Shown here piece by piece: positions 53,572 to 63,846 of a stretch of DNA of 64,000 nt (its first letter is position 1; every line of letters begins with the position of its first letter). The stretch is from Deltaproteobacteria bacterium (GTDB lineage Bacteria > Myxococcota_A > Polyangia > Polyangiales > Polyangiaceae), in contig QJWJ01000254.1 in NCBI GenBank assembly GCA_003235365.1, forward strand, positions 53,664 through 117,663, in the 5' to 3' direction. The notes below the pieces were generated by a model. That model had not been told where the DNA came from. It did no database searches and saw nothing but the letters and a program-made list of their open reading frames with translations. The translations under genes were made by a program, and so were the position numbers.

Positions 53572-53735
53572 GACCGGCGTTTGTCGCAGTCGAGGCCCCC
53601 TGTCCACCGCAAAGGGCCGCGACCGGCGGCTCGTCCAGTGACGGCGTGCAACGGGCGAGCGCCAGGACGGGAAGGTTCTGCCGCGTTGCATTGCCGTTTG
53701 CCCCCTGCCCGCGGAGCTGTAGTGTCCCGCAACCC

Positions 53736-54371
53736 ATGCGATTTCTCTGTATTTCCGATGTCCACGGACATGCTGCGGCGCTCCGCCAGGTTCTCGACGA
53801 AGGACTCGCCCGCGGTTTCGATCAGCTCATCGTCTGCGGCGACCTGCTGTTCCCTGGGCCCGACCCCCTGGAGACGTGGCGACTGTTGGTGCAGCACAAC
53901 GCGTTGTGCATCCAAGGTCTGACCGATCGCGCGGTCGCGACGGTCGAACCCGAAAGCCTGAAGGCGGACAACGAAGAGCAGCGCCAACGCATCGAACGGC
54001 TGCTGAGCTTCCACGACGAACTCGGGGAGCTCATCGTCGCACGCCTGTCGCGACTGAAGGACACGGCCCGGCTCCCTCTCGAGTCCGGGCACGAAATGCT
54101 CATCGTCCATGGCTCACCGATGGACCCGACGGAACCGTTGACCGCCGACATGGATGACGACGAGATCGATGCGCTGATCGGTGACGACCCCGCCGACGTG
54201 ATTGTGTGTGGAGGAAGCCACGTGCCGTTCGTCAGGGAGTTGGGCGACATCCGCATCGTCAACGTCGGATCGGTGGGCGAAAGCCCCACCCCTGGTGTCG
54301 CCAACGCCGTGCGCATCGAAACCAGTGCTCTCGGCGTGGAGATAAGGCCCTTTGACGTAGAGCTGCGTTGA
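53736..54371 (+). CDS. Calcineurin-like metallophosphoesterase, YfcE-like but divergent
   Basis: 211 residues from the ATG at 53736. The fold's metal motifs are partly intact: CISDVHGH (Asp8, His10) and VCGDLLFPG (Asp36), then IVHGSPMD and a last GGSHVPF. Two positions differ from YfcE-type phosphodiesterases: the GNxD/GNHD box reads GLTD (61-64), losing the usual Asn ligand, and the GHTH box reads GGSH. The active site is therefore altered, and substrate or even activity is uncertain. The frame is open 30 codons upstream; the chosen ATG matches the family start. It is divergent from purL (164 bases between starts). Confidence 0.85.
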   Translation: MRFLCISDVHGHAAALRQVLDEGLARGFDQLIVCGDLLFPGPDPLETWRLLVQHNALCIQGLTDRAVATVEPESLKADNEEQRQRIERLLSFHDELGELIVARLSRLKDTARLPLESGHEMLIVHGSPMDPTEPLTADMDDDEIDALIGDDPADVIVCGGSHVPFVRELGDIRIVNVGSVGESPTPGVANAVRIETSALGVEIRPFDVELR

Positions 54372-54380
54372 TACGAACGC

Positions 54381-54402
54381 AAGCCTCTCCGGAAAGGCTT
54401 TC
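54381..54402 (+). terminator. Possible terminator after metallophosphoesterase
   Basis: Stem AAGCCT/AGGCTT with an eight-base loop containing TCCGGA, followed by TC only. It lies ten bases past the stop, within the 269-base gap before acnA; nothing else is clear in that gap apart from the acnA ribosome site. Confidence 0.4.
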
Positions 54403-54628
54403 ACCGAAACGCGGCCACGAACGACACGTCCGCGGAAACCAAGAGGTAACCAGCGAGCCGACTCCTGGACAACGCGGATCGGCGATGGTACACGCGAACG
54501 ACTGATCGACTTGGCTTGAATCGCTCGAATGGACCGTTCGCAGCCGTCGTGGTAGCGAATTCTCGCTGCCTGCGCTTTCACCGCCTCAAAGCGCTCGAAG
54601 TCAATGCGGGGCTCGCCCCAGCCGCAAG

Positions 54629-54635
54629 AAGGAGG
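54629..54635 (+). promoter_or_regulatory. Strong ribosome binding site of acnA
   Basis: AAGGAGG, a perfect Shine-Dalgarno, five bases before the GTG at 54641. It decides the GTG start. Confidence 0.85.
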
Positions 54636-54640
54636 ACAAC

Positions 54641-57334
54641 GTGACCAACCACGCCGTGGATTCGTTCGGGACGAAAACCCAACTTCGATTGTCCGACAAG
54701 ACGCTCGAGTACTTCAGCTTGCCGAAGTTTGCCGCGGTCAGCGGCATCGACATCGCTCGGCTACCGTACGCACTGCGGATCCTGTTGGAGAACTTGCTGC
54801 GTTCGGAGAACGGCGCCAGCGTCACCCGCAATGACGTGTTGGCGTTGGCCAAGTGGGACCCCGGCGCGACCCCAACTCAGGAAATCGCCTTTCATCCGGC
54901 GCGGGTGGTGTTGCAAGACTTCACGGGCGTGCCCGCGGTCGTCGATCTCGCCGCGATGCGAGACGCGATGGCGGATATGGGCGGCGACCCCAGCAAGATC
55001 AACCCACTGTTTCCTTCCGAGCTCGTCATCGACCACTCGGTACAAGTCGACGAGTACGGCACGGCCGAGGCATTGGTGCGCAACACTTCGCTGGAGTTCG
55101 AACGCAACAAGGAGCGCTATCAGCTGTTGCGCTGGGGGCAGCAAGCTCTCGACAACTTCGCGGCCGTTCCTCCCGGCACCGGCATCGTGCACCAAGTGAA
55201 CTTGGAGTACCTGGCGCGTGTCGTGTTCGATCAGGACGGGCAAGCGTACCCCGACACGCTGGTCGGCACCGACAGTCACACGACGATGATCAACGGAATC
55301 GGCGTGCTGGGTTGGGGCGTGGGTGGAATCGAAGCCGAGGCAGCGATGCTGGGCCAGCCCATCAACTTGCTCATACCGCAAGTCGTCGGCTTTCGACTGC
55401 ATGGATCGTTGCCGAGTGGAGCCACCGCTACCGACCTCGTGCTGACGATCACCCAGATGCTGCGCGCCAAGGGCGTGGTCGGCAAGTTCGTCGAATTCTT
55501 CGGCAGCGGCTTGGACCACTTGCCGCTCGCGGACCGCGCAACCATCGCGAACATGTCGCCGGAGTTCGGATCGACGTGCGGTATCTTCCCCATCGACGCC
55601 GAGACGATCCGCTACCTGAAGTTCTCGGGACGAGACGACCAGCGCGCCGAACTCGTCGAGAACTACGCCAAGGCACAGGGCCTGTTTCGGACCTCGGCGA
55701 CACGGGATCCGGACTACAGCGACACGCTCGAGCTCGACTTGTCCACGGTCGTGCCTTGCCTCGCCGGGCCCCGTCGCCCCCAGGATCGGGTGGCCTTGTC
55801 CGACGTTCCGGCGAGCTGGCAGCCGGCGCTGGGCCAATTGATGACCCCCAACAAGAACACCAGCCGCGGCGCCAAGGTCGCCGCGGAGCTGGCAGGGCAA
55901 CATTTCGAGCTGAGCCACGGCGCCGTGGTCATCGCCGCGATCACCTCCTGCACCAACACCAGCAACCCGAGCGTGATGATGGGCGCCGGTCTGTTGGCGA
56001 AGAACGCCGTAGCGCGGGGCTTGAGCAGCAAGCCATGGGTGAAGACCAGCCTCGCCCCGGGCTCCCAGGTGGTCACTGAATACCTACGGGCCGCGGAGGT
56101 GTTACCCACGCTGGAAGCTCTGGGTTTTCACGTGGTGGGTTATGGGTGCACTACTTGCATCGGCAACAGCGGGCCGCTCCCGCCGAGCGTCGCAGGAGCC
56201 GTCGAGCAAGGTGACCTGGTCGTCGCGTCCGTGCTCAGCGGCAATCGCAACTTCGAGGGGCGCATCAACCCACTGGTGCGCGCCAACTACTTGGCGAGCC
56301 CCCCGCTGGTCGTCGCCTACGCCCTTGCCGGGCGGATCGACTTCGACTTCGACTCCGAACCCCTGGGGACGGATCGAGAGGGCACCCCGGTTTACCTGCG
56401 CGACATTTGGCCCGCTCCGACCGACGTGGCCAAAGCGCTCACCAAGGCCGTATCGAGTGAGCTGTACCGCAGCAAATACGCGGACGTTTACCAGGGCCCG
56501 CCCCAGTGGCGACAACTCGACGTCCCCGAAGGCAAACGCTTCGCCTGGGATCCGAACAGCACGTACGTGCGCCGCCCCACCTTCTTCGAGGGCATCCCGA
56601 AAGTACCGAGTCAGCCGCAGGACTTCGACGGGCTTCGCGTCCTGGCACTGCTCGGCGATTCCGTGACGACCGACCACATCTCACCTGCAGGGTCCATCTC
56701 CAAGACGTCACCGGCTGCCAAGTACCTGCTGGACAACGGGGTCGCCATCAAAGACTTCAACTCCTACGGCGCGCGACGCGGCAACCACGAAGTGATGATG
56801 CGAGGCACCTTCGCCAACGTTCGCCTGCGCAACTTGCTCGCGCCGGGCACCGAAGGCGGCGTCACCCGACACATACCCAGCGGGGAAACGCTCAGCATTT
56901 TCGATGCGGCAATGCGTTACAAGTCCGACGGCGTCGGGTTGCTGGTGATCGCCGGCAAGGAATACGGCACCGGCTCGTCGCGAGATTGGGCCGCCAAAGG
57001 AACGTTCATGCTCGGTGTGCGAGCCGTGCTCGCCGAGTCGTTCGAGCGCATCCACCGCAGCAACTTGATCGGTATGGGTGTTCTACCGCTGCAGTTCGCC
57101 GAGGAGCAAACTGCGACGTCACTGGGTCTCACTGGCGAAGAGCAGTATGCCATCGGCGGCATTGCCGACGGGCTGAAGCCGGGTCAGGCGTTGACCGTGA
57201 CGGCAACCAATACCGACGGCACGACGCGCTCGTTCGAGGCCATCGCGCGCATCGATACCGGTACCGAGCTCGAGTACTTCCGCCACGGCGGGATCCTGCA
57301 GTACGTGCTGCGCCAATTGCTCGCGAACGCGTAG
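54641..57334 (+). CDS. acnA: Aconitate hydratase A
   Basis: 897 residues, the length of AcnA/IRP-type aconitases (E. coli 891). It isomerises citrate to isocitrate in the TCA cycle using a [4Fe-4S] cluster. The cluster Cys residues are Cys437 (TSCTNTSNP) and Cys503/Cys506 ([10 protein letters not shown]), all at standard spacing. [62 protein letters not shown] and [16 protein letters not shown] are active-site and swivel-domain signatures. The start is GTG ([12 protein letters not shown]) after a strong ribosome site. It converges on ppc with 75 bases between stops. Confidence 0.98.
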   Translation: MTNHAVDSFGTKTQLRLSDKTLEYFSLPKFAAVSGIDIARLPYALRILLENLLRSENGASVTRNDVLALAKWDPGATPTQEIAFHPARVVLQDFTGVPAVVDLAAMRDAMADMGGDPSKINPLFPSELVIDHSVQVDEYGTAEALVRNTSLEFERNKERYQLLRWGQQALDNFAAVPPGTGIVHQVNLEYLARVVFDQDGQAYPDTLVGTDSHTTMINGIGVLGWGVGGIEAEAAMLGQPINLLIPQVVGFRLHGSLPSGATATDLVLTITQMLRAKGVVGKFVEFFGSGLDHLPLADRATIANMSPEFGSTCGIFPIDAETIRYLKFSGRDDQRAELVENYAKAQGLFRTSATRDPDYSDTLELDLSTVVPCLAGPRRPQDRVALSDVPASWQPALGQLMTPNKNTSRGAKVAAELAGQHFELSHGAVVIAAITSCTNTSNPSVMMGAGLLAKNAVARGLSSKPWVKTSLAPGSQVVTEYLRAAEVLPTLEALGFHVVGYGCTTCIGNSGPLPPSVAGAVEQGDLVVASVLSGNRNFEGRINPLVRANYLASPPLVVAYALAGRIDFDFDSEPLGTDREGTPVYLRDIWPAPTDVAKALTKAVSSELYRSKYADVYQGPPQWRQLDVPEGKRFAWDPNSTYVRRPTFFEGIPKVPSQPQDFDGLRVLALLGDSVTTDHISPAGSISKTSPAAKYLLDNGVAIKDFNSYGARRGNHEVMMRGTFANVRLRNLLAPGTEGGVTRHIPSGETLSIFDAAMRYKSDGVGLLVIAGKEYGTGSSRDWAAKGTFMLGVRAVLAESFERIHRSNLIGMGVLPLQFAEEQTATSLGLTGEEQYAIGGIADGLKPGQALTVTATNTDGTTRSFEAIARIDTGTELEYFRHGGILQYVLRQLLANA

Positions 57335-57409
57335 CGACGGCGATTGCAGAGACACGAGAAACGTCGAGAGAGGCCCGCGCCCCACGAGTGATGGCGACGG
57401 CCAGGTCGA

Positions 57410-60049
57410 TCAGCCCGTGTTGCGCATGCCTGCGGCGATGCCGTTGACCGTCACGACGAACGCTTCCCACAACTTCGGATCGGGGCTTTGATCGTCGGGA
57501 ACGCTTCGCAGGCGACGCAGCAACTCGACCTGCAGCATGTTGATCGGATCCATGTAGCGGTCCCGCAACTTCACGCCAGTCTGCCCCTTGCCGTAGTCTT
57601 CGAGCAGGCGCTTGTGCCCCGCCACTTCGAGCACGGCGGCCACGGTCGACGCCAACATCGCGCGCAACTCGTCGCCGAAGGGTTGTAGCTCTTCGGGCAC
57701 CAGTGCACGATCGTAGAATACCGACGGCTCGGGATCGGCTTTGGCAACCACCATCTCGATCAAGTCGATGGTGGATCGGAAGAAGGGCCAGTCCCTGTAC
57801 ATCTCTTGCAGCTCGCTGATCTGCCCATTCTCGATGGCCTTGGAGAGCGCGTGTCCGACGCCCAACCAAGAGGGCAGACACAGGCGATTCTGGGTCCAAG
57901 CGAAAATCCAAGGGATCGCGCGCAGCGTTTCGATACCACCGCCCGCGCGACGCCGCGCCGGACGACTGCCGATGTTCAGCGCGCCCAGCTCCACTTCTGG
58001 AGTAGCGCGGCGGAAGTACTCGACGAAACGCGGCTCACCGCGCACCACGCCGCGGTAGCTGTCGCAAGCGATGTCCGCCAGCTCTGCCATGCGCGATCGC
58101 CACGCGGGATCGGGTTGCCGCGGGGTAGCCAACGTCGCGTTGACCGTCGCGGCCGTGTACGTCTCGAGCGTGCGCACGGCGATTCTGGGATTACCGAACT
58201 TGGCTTGGATCATCTCGCCCTGCTCGGTGACGCGGAGCGTGCCCTTGATCGAACCGGCCGGTTGCGACTGGATTGCCAAATGGGTGGGGCCACCGCCGCG
58301 GGCGACGGTGCCGCCCCTGCCGTGGAAGAGCGTGGGGTGCACGTGGTACTCCTCACACACCCGCACGACGTCTTCTTGGGCTTTGTACAGCTCCCAGTTC
58401 GCCGTCAGGCGACCGCCGTCCTTGGCCGAATCGGAATACCCGACCATGATCTCCTGGTGCCCTGCAATGCGACGGCGATACCACGGGATGCTGAACAGCC
58501 GCCGCATGGTCTCCCCCGCCGACTGCAAGTCGGAAACCGTTTCGAACAGCGGCACGACGCGTTGCGGGCTCGTGTTACCTACAGCCTTTTGCAGCAGTTC
58601 CACTGCGAGGACGTCCGAAGCGTTGTGCGCCATGGAAATGATGTAGGCACCCAGGGATTGAGACCCGATGCGGCGAGCCACCCGGAACGTCTCGATCACG
58701 TCCATGACCGCTGGCGAGCCTTCCAGATCCCAGGGGATGAGCGGCCTGCGGTTTTCGAGCTCGGCGATTAGGAATTCCTGGCGCTTGGCCTCGTCCCACT
58801 CGGAGTAGTCGCCCAAACCGAGGTGCTTGGTGATCGCCGCCAGTGCCTCGGTGTGCTTGTCACTCTCCTGACGAATGTCGATGCGCACCATCGTCAGCCC
58901 GAAACACGACAGCCGGCGAATCGCGTCGAGCAGCCGCCCGCGCGCCACGACCTCTTGCCCCACCGAGCACAGCGAATGGTAGCAGAGCAACAACTCCTCG
59001 CGCAGTTGCTCGACGTCGGTGTAGTGCGCCTCGTCGCTCACCGACGTCCCCGCGAGCAACGAGTGCATACGGGTGCGCGTTGCCACGAGGCGGTCTTTCA
59101 CTCCACGCAACAACTCGCGATACGGCTCGGGCACATCGCCCACGCGAGAGCGCAGCTCGGGACTGCACGAGCGCGACGACAGCTCGGCGCGCAGCGTCTC
59201 GATCTCGCCCACGAACAGATCCGCCGCCATCCAACGACCCAACCACGAAGCGCGCAACGTGGTTTGGGGGCTGACGTTCGGGTTTCCGTCGCGATCCCCA
59301 CCCATCCACGACCCGAAGCGAACCGGCGCCACTTCGAGCGGCAAACCTCGCCCGGTGTGGCGACGAAGAGCCTCGTCGACGTGACGCAACCACACCGGCA
59401 GCGCGTGCCAGACAACCTGCTCGAGCACGTTCAGCCCACCGCGTGCTTCGTCGAGGGCCGTGGGGCGTTCACGCATCACTTCATCCGTGTCCCAAATGGA
59501 CGTGATGGCGCGTTCCAACGCCTCTTCCACGCCACTGACGTCGAGCAGCGGATCGCGCGGCAGATCGCGACGAGCGAGTAGATCCGCCAGGGCGTTGTAT
59601 TTCTGAAGCAGCGTGCGGCGGACGACTTGCGTCGGGTGCGCTGTCAAAACCAACTCGACGCGCAGTCGCGAGACGGTGTCGTGCAGCTGGTCCGTCGAAA
59701 CCCCCTGGGCCAGCAGTTCGGCGAAGGTCGAGTCACAGTTGCCGATGGTCCCAGCAACGTCGTCGCCGTTCTCACGCAAACCGTGGTGTGCCTCGGCGAT
59801 GTTCGTCAGTGTCAGAAAGAGCGAAAACGCGCGCGCGACGGGTAGCGCCTCGGAAAGGGGCAGCGACGCCAGAGTCATGGCGAGTGTTTCCGCCGCACCT
59901 TGGTCACCAGTTCGGGCCCGTTTGGCCAAGGCGCGCACCTGTTCGACGCGTTCGAAGATCGCCACACCCGCTTGATCCTTGAGGATCTCCCCAAGCATCC
60001 CGCCCAAGATGCGAACGTCGTTGCGTAGCGGTTCAGGTATTTTCGACAT
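57410..60049 (-). CDS. ppc: Phosphoenolpyruvate carboxylase
   Basis: 879 residues from the ATG at 60049 (MSKIPEPLRND), normal length. It fixes bicarbonate onto PEP to make oxaloacetate, refilling the TCA cycle. The signatures are all present: LTAHPTQVVRR (catalytic His), FGSWMGGDRDGNPNV, VGYSDSAKDGGRLTANW, FHGRGGTVARGGGPTHLAI (catalytic loop), and the C-terminal NGIAAGMRNTG. The frame is open 35 codons further upstream but lacks family sequence. It lies tail to tail with aconitase; the two genes feed the same cycle but on opposite strands. Confidence 0.98.
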   Translation of the reverse strand: MSKIPEPLRNDVRILGGMLGEILKDQAGVAIFERVEQVRALAKRARTGDQGAAETLAMTLASLPLSEALPVARAFSLFLTLTNIAEAHHGLRENGDDVAGTIGNCDSTFAELLAQGVSTDQLHDTVSRLRVELVLTAHPTQVVRRTLLQKYNALADLLARRDLPRDPLLDVSGVEEALERAITSIWDTDEVMRERPTALDEARGGLNVLEQVVWHALPVWLRHVDEALRRHTGRGLPLEVAPVRFGSWMGGDRDGNPNVSPQTTLRASWLGRWMAADLFVGEIETLRAELSSRSCSPELRSRVGDVPEPYRELLRGVKDRLVATRTRMHSLLAGTSVSDEAHYTDVEQLREELLLCYHSLCSVGQEVVARGRLLDAIRRLSCFGLTMVRIDIRQESDKHTEALAAITKHLGLGDYSEWDEAKRQEFLIAELENRRPLIPWDLEGSPAVMDVIETFRVARRIGSQSLGAYIISMAHNASDVLAVELLQKAVGNTSPQRVVPLFETVSDLQSAGETMRRLFSIPWYRRRIAGHQEIMVGYSDSAKDGGRLTANWELYKAQEDVVRVCEEYHVHPTLFHGRGGTVARGGGPTHLAIQSQPAGSIKGTLRVTEQGEMIQAKFGNPRIAVRTLETYTAATVNATLATPRQPDPAWRSRMAELADIACDSYRGVVRGEPRFVEYFRRATPEVELGALNIGSRPARRRAGGGIETLRAIPWIFAWTQNRLCLPSWLGVGHALSKAIENGQISELQEMYRDWPFFRSTIDLIEMVVAKADPEPSVFYDRALVPEELQPFGDELRAMLASTVAAVLEVAGHKRLLEDYGKGQTGVKLRDRYMDPINMLQVELLRRLRSVPDDQSPDPKLWEAFVVTVNGIAAGMRNTG

Positions 60050-60160
60050 CGGCTTTCCTATTGCAGAGCGTATTGACTGGTGATTGCGGCGCCCGGACGG
60101 GGCATTTCGTCTCGGCTGAGTCAGCTTCACGCCGAAGAGCCGTCTGCGTTGCAACGTGAA

Positions 60161-60688
60161 TCAGTCGTCCATGTTTCGGAGCTCTTCGTCCAGACGGGCG
60201 TCGAGGTCCTGGGGGTTGGTCGCCGGCTCTCCGGCCTTTCGAGAGGAGCCTTCGGCGACTGGCGTGGGTTTGACCAGCTTGCGCAACAGCAGCACGAGCA
60301 GCACCAACGCGGCAAGCGTGACGATGAACGGCAGGACCGAGTCCAGGGCCGTGCTCGGTGAACCCGTGAGATCTTGCTCCGTCCGCTGATAGAGCCGCCG
60401 GCGGATCTCGTCACTGCTGAGCCCCTGGGCGACCCATTCTCGAATGTCGTCCCGCCACTGCTTCGCGCTGGGGCTGGGACAGCCTTCGAGCGTCCGGCCG
60501 GGGCAGAACGGACTCATCACCGTTCGGTTGAGGTCTTGGGCGCGCTTGGCCTGCTCGTCGGGTGTTTCCGCCTGGTCCGCAAAAACCGGCGCTTCTCCAA
60601 CGAGCCCGCCCAGCACGCAGACCAAGACGACGAGTTGCAATGCGATCCGCAGAAACTCAGCCGAGCGACGCCACATGGACGCGAGCAT
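60161..60688 (-). CDS. CcmH/NrfF-like cytochrome c maturation protein
   Basis: 175 residues from the ATG at 60688; an ATG four codons later (MWRRSAEF) is equally good. A signal peptide (FLRIALQLVVLVCVLGGLVG) leads to a small periplasmic domain, then a membrane helix near 115-135 (VLPFIVTLAALVLLVLLL) and a short charged tail. The domain reads RTVMSPFCPGRTLEGCPSPSA followed by WRDDIREWVAQGLSSDEI. The second half matches CcmH well. The thiol motif is Cys-x7-Cys (Cys62, Cys70) instead of LRCxxC. CcmH reduces apocytochrome c before heme attachment. No other ccm genes are nearby. It shares strand with ppc (111-base gap). Confidence 0.8.
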   Translation of the reverse strand: MLASMWRRSAEFLRIALQLVVLVCVLGGLVGEAPVFADQAETPDEQAKRAQDLNRTVMSPFCPGRTLEGCPSPSAKQWRDDIREWVAQGLSSDEIRRRLYQRTEQDLTGSPSTALDSVLPFIVTLAALVLLVLLLRKLVKPTPVAEGSSRKAGEPATNPQDLDARLDEELRNMDD

Positions 60689-60787
60689 AGCCGCCGCGCG
60701 GAACGATGCGCACGCCTTTTCGGCAACAACCGAGCTCGGCTCCCACGCGCTTGGCGGTGCGAGCGGCGTTGCAGTAAGGGATGAGGC

Positions 60788-61567
60788 GTGCGCGAACTGA
60801 AAACGATCGACGTCGCCGAACGCAGGCGTCTGCGCGGCCTGCTCTTCGACCTCGATGACACGCTGCTGGAACACGGCAAGCTCACGAAAGAAGCATTCGA
60901 AACGCTGTGCTGGCTGCGGGATGCGGGTGTGTCGTTGATCGGTGTCACCGGCAGACCCGTGGCTTGGGCTCGGGTGCTGACACCGATGTGGCCGGTGGAT
61001 GCCCTAGTCGCCGAAAACGGCGCGCTGAGCGTGATCCGGGAGGGCGGGCGGCCCGTGGTCGACGACCGGCTCGACGGACCGACCCGCGCCGCGCGGCGCT
61101 CGCGTCTGCTGGAGATCATCGATCGCCTCCGCGCGCGGTGCCCGGGACTCGAGCGCAGCGACGATTGCGATGGCCGCGTCTCCGACTACACGTTCGACAT
61201 CGGCGAGTTCCGCAGCGCGGGCAAGGACCTGGTCGCTCAGGCGCTGGCGGCGGCGGCCGCGTTGGGTGCGCGAACCACGGTCTCGAGCGTGCACCTGCAC
61301 GTGACCTTGGACCACGACGACAAGTCCACTGGGACGCTGCGGCTACTCGCGAAGCGCTTCGGCGTCGACCCAGGCCGAGCGCGCTTCGAGTTCGCTTACG
61401 TCGGTGATAGCAGCAACGACGCGCCATGCTTTGGCGCATTTCGCACCAGCGTCGGCGTCAGCAATCTACGCGGCCGCTTCTCGTTGCCTCCGCGATTCGT
61501 CACCGAAGGGGCGAGGTCGACGGGCTTCGTCGAGACCGCCCACTGTTTGTTCGGCGACCGCTACTGA
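60788..61567 (+). CDS. HAD-superfamily phosphatase (Cof/MPGP-like)
   Basis: 259 residues from the GTG at 60788. Motif I is LLFDLDDTLLEHG (nucleophile Asp21, acid Asp23), motif II GVTGRP, and motif IV YVGDSSNDAPCF, which fits the type IIB (Cof) subfamily with a cap between motifs II and III. SSVHLHVTLDHDDKSTG lies in the cap region and includes the conserved Lys area. Mannosyl-3-phosphoglycerate or sucrose-6-phosphate phosphatases look similar, but nothing here proves a substrate. It is divergent from the CcmH-like gene (99 bases). Confidence 0.88.
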   Translation: MRELKTIDVAERRRLRGLLFDLDDTLLEHGKLTKEAFETLCWLRDAGVSLIGVTGRPVAWARVLTPMWPVDALVAENGALSVIREGGRPVVDDRLDGPTRAARRSRLLEIIDRLRARCPGLERSDDCDGRVSDYTFDIGEFRSAGKDLVAQALAAAAALGARTTVSSVHLHVTLDHDDKSTGTLRLLAKRFGVDPGRARFEFAYVGDSSNDAPCFGAFRTSVGVSNLRGRFSLPPRFVTEGARSTGFVETAHCLFGDRY

Positions 61568-61623
61568 CGTTTGGGCGGCCAATCGTCGTTTGACAACGCT
61601 CCAAGTCGCCTCGGAGCCGGCGC

Positions 61624-63000
61624 TCAACGCGCGAGGGTCGGTGGCACCATGTTCGTCGCGCAACCGAGCACGATGTCGATCCGTGACATGGCATCGCGCT
61701 GAACTGCATCGCAGGTCGCCGGGCAAAGCTGAATGCGCGTCGGCGTATTGTTGTTGTTGTAGTACCAACCTGCGACGTCCTCACAGTCGTCGGCGCCGGC
61801 CACTTGCGCCAGCGACACAGCGCCGCCCGACAGCGTCAACTCGACGTTCACCTTGGCCGGGTCGACGACGCCACTCGCTGGCTTCGGCATCTGCAGGTCG
61901 CACGAAGCGACATCGCCGCGAATCTGCCCCAGAGCGTCGAGCAATTGTTGACCAGCATCTCCACCGCCACCGATGAAGATACCCTCGCCCGTGCCACCCG
62001 CTGCGGCGATCTGATCAATCTGATTCTCGCTCGAACCTTCGAGGCCAATCACGTAAGTGCGGACCCCCGCGCTGGCCAGGGAATCGGCTGCCAACCCCGC
62101 GATGGACCCAGTGTCGGTGGTGCTGCAACCCGTCGCCTCGCCGTCCGTGACGAGGACGACGACTGCCGCGCTGCTGGGGTTCTGGGCCTGATAGCCTTCC
62201 GCCCATTGCAACGAGCCTGCGAGGGCCGGATACGTCGGGGTTCTGCCGGACCCATCACCGGGCTGGTCGTTGTCAATCGCCGCCACGAGTGCGGCCTCCT
62301 GCGCATCGTTCGGTGCGGCTTCAGCGGTGAGCTTGCCGATCGCGACCACCGGAGCCGCACAGGCGCCCACGTCGCATACAGGATCGTTGCAGCCGTTGAC
62401 TTCCGACGGGAACACCGCATGAGCGATGTTCAAGTCCGCACTCGCAGGGTCTTGGTAGAACGCTCGCAGGGCCGTCGTCGCCTGCATCCACTTCTGACCT
62501 TCCATCGAGGAGGACCGGTCGAACATCACATACAACGCGACCGGGGTGAGCTGCCCGCTTGCCGAGTCGGTTGCACAGCCTTCGAACGACGTGCCGTCGC
62601 CACCGCTGATCGGCGCGCTGGTGTCGTCGTCGCCCACGAGCAGCGGCCCGTTGTCCGAGTTGTTCGGGCCATCGACGACGATTTGCCGCTCCCCCGCGCA
62701 GCGCCCGTTCGCCATGCATTCGCCCATGCAGCCGACGTCCTCCGTGCATTCCGCGTAGCATTTGCCGTCGTCGTCGCAGAACTGCCCGGAGGGGCAGCTC
62801 GTGTCTGCCACACAGACGTCTCCACAAGTGAGCTGCGCCCCGCAGACCTCGACGACCTTGGTGCCCGCGCTGTCGACGGTCCCCTCGTCCTTCTTCTCGT
62901 CTCCACACGACGTGGCGGCAAATGCGGCGACCAGCGCACCGACCAGCAGGGCGGAGGGAAAACGTTGGATTGAGGGGGACTCGACGGAAGCCATGGGCAT
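61624..63000 (-). CDS. VWA-domain lipoprotein, Cys-rich head
   Basis: 458 residues. Signal and lipobox: ALLVGALVAAFAATSC (Cys32). A Cys-rich stretch (about 53-105, for example CGDVCVADTSCPSG and CMGECMANGRC) resembles the EGF-like/Dickkopf-type repeats common on myxobacterial surface proteins. The VWA domain follows: LYVMFDRSSSM has the MIDAS DxSxS, and VVVLVTDGEATGC is the second metal strand. The rest includes GGTGEGIFIGGGGDAG near the end of the VWA fold. It is the second protein of this kind in the window. AGGTGG lies seven bases before the ATG. Function unknown; surface binding is a guess. Confidence 0.86.
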   Translation of the reverse strand: MPMASVESPSIQRFPSALLVGALVAAFAATSCGDEKKDEGTVDSAGTKVVEVCGAQLTCGDVCVADTSCPSGQFCDDDGKCYAECTEDVGCMGECMANGRCAGERQIVVDGPNNSDNGPLLVGDDDTSAPISGGDGTSFEGCATDSASGQLTPVALYVMFDRSSSMEGQKWMQATTALRAFYQDPASADLNIAHAVFPSEVNGCNDPVCDVGACAAPVVAIGKLTAEAAPNDAQEAALVAAIDNDQPGDGSGRTPTYPALAGSLQWAEGYQAQNPSSAAVVVLVTDGEATGCSTTDTGSIAGLAADSLASAGVRTYVIGLEGSSENQIDQIAAAGGTGEGIFIGGGGDAGQQLLDALGQIRGDVASCDLQMPKPASGVVDPAKVNVELTLSGGAVSLAQVAGADDCEDVAGWYYNNNNTPTRIQLCPATCDAVQRDAMSRIDIVLGCATNMVPPTLAR

Positions 63001-63542
63001 GGGGATACCACCTGTGAGAAGAGAGACTGAAATTCAGTAGGGCTGGCGCGAAACAGCGTTCTTCATGTTAGCGCCCAGCTCGCTTAGTGGCCGGCGCGTT
63101 GAGATTGTAGGCGGCGACACATCTCGTTTCCTGACGCGAACCTGGAGTGCACCTTCGCAACCAGCTCGTAACATACCGAAATAACGCAAGTATCTGATTC
63201 TCGCGGGACGACCCACACAACTCCGCCTCCAGTGCATCTTTCGCGACTACGGGGAAACCTCAATCAGGCCCGCCGAATTGATGATCGATCTGGGACGGAA
63301 GCGGCTTCCGCTTCCTCCGTCCGCGCGCTGCGCCAAACGTCACCCTAGTCATGACCCCGATCGTCCGCCAGGCGGCTCACGGGTGTTGGCTTCGAACGAA
63401 GTCATGGGCGCGTTCTCTCGGCGCCATCGGGCTTCGACGCGAGGTCGATCCGAGGTTGGATCTCCGTCAGAGTGTGGTAATGACCCCGAAGCTTGGCGAA
63501 CGTGTCGAGAGCGGCGTCCAACCTACTGAAATAACAAAGCAA
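63001..63542. other. Intergenic region between VWA lipoprotein and tRNA-Arg
   Basis: 542 bases. The left 200 bases should hold the VWA gene promoter (AT-richer near 63165-63195 with CATACCGAAATAACGC), and the last 40 bases should hold the tRNA promoter (CTACTGAAATAAC). Neither has clear -35/-10 boxes. The sequence CCGAAATAAC-like appears in both places. Open frames here have no recognisable protein and the plus and minus ones overlap, so none is annotated. Confidence 0.4.
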
Positions 63543-63616
63543 GCCCCCGTAGCTCAGTCGGATAGAGCAGTGCTTTCCTAAAGCAAAGGTCGGACGTTCG
63601 AATCGTCTCGGGGGTA
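63543..63616 (+). tRNA. tRNA-Arg (anticodon CCU)
   Basis: A 74-nt cloverleaf. Acceptor stem GCCCCCG/CGGGGGT closes with one G-U pair. D-arm GCTC/GAGC, anticodon loop TTCCTAA giving anticodon CCT (reads AGG), and T-arm GGACG-TTCGAAT-CGTCT. The discriminator base is A; CCA is not encoded. The anticodon stem has a mismatch at its first pair (G27-A43) and the T stem ends in a G-U pair, a little weaker than usual. Confidence 0.9.
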
Positions 63617-63630
63617 CCGGCCGCTCCGCG

Positions 63631-63846
63631 GCCGTTTCCCCCAAGCGCTTCGGTCTGTCGCTCCGCTCTTCGAGCCTCGCTCCGCAGAGCGAATCGTCGC
63701 AGGCGCACCGCGCACTTCTCAGCCGTTTCCCCCAAGCGCTTCGGTCTGTCGCTCCGCTCTTCGAGCCTCGCTCCGCAGTGCGAATCGTCGCAGGCGCACC
63801 GCGCACTTCTCGCCCGTTTCCCCCAAGCGCTTCCGTCTCTCGCTCG
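63631..63846. repeat. Tandem 91-bp repeat downstream of tRNA-Arg
   Basis: A unit beginning GCCGTTTCCCCCAAGCGCTT occurs at 63631 and 63722 with near identity (offset exactly 91) and a third, partial copy starts at about 63813. A short outer repeat, CCGCTCCGCGGCCGTTTCC, occurs at 63621-63639 and again at 63858-63876, bracketing the array. The unit also shares CGAATCGTC with the tRNA T-arm. Such arrays next to a tRNA can mark past recombination or integration, but no integrase is visible. Confidence 0.8.

Noticed and set aside
57335..57409. Terminator between acnA and ppc
   Set aside because: No stem with a U-run was found in the 75 bases between the two stops.
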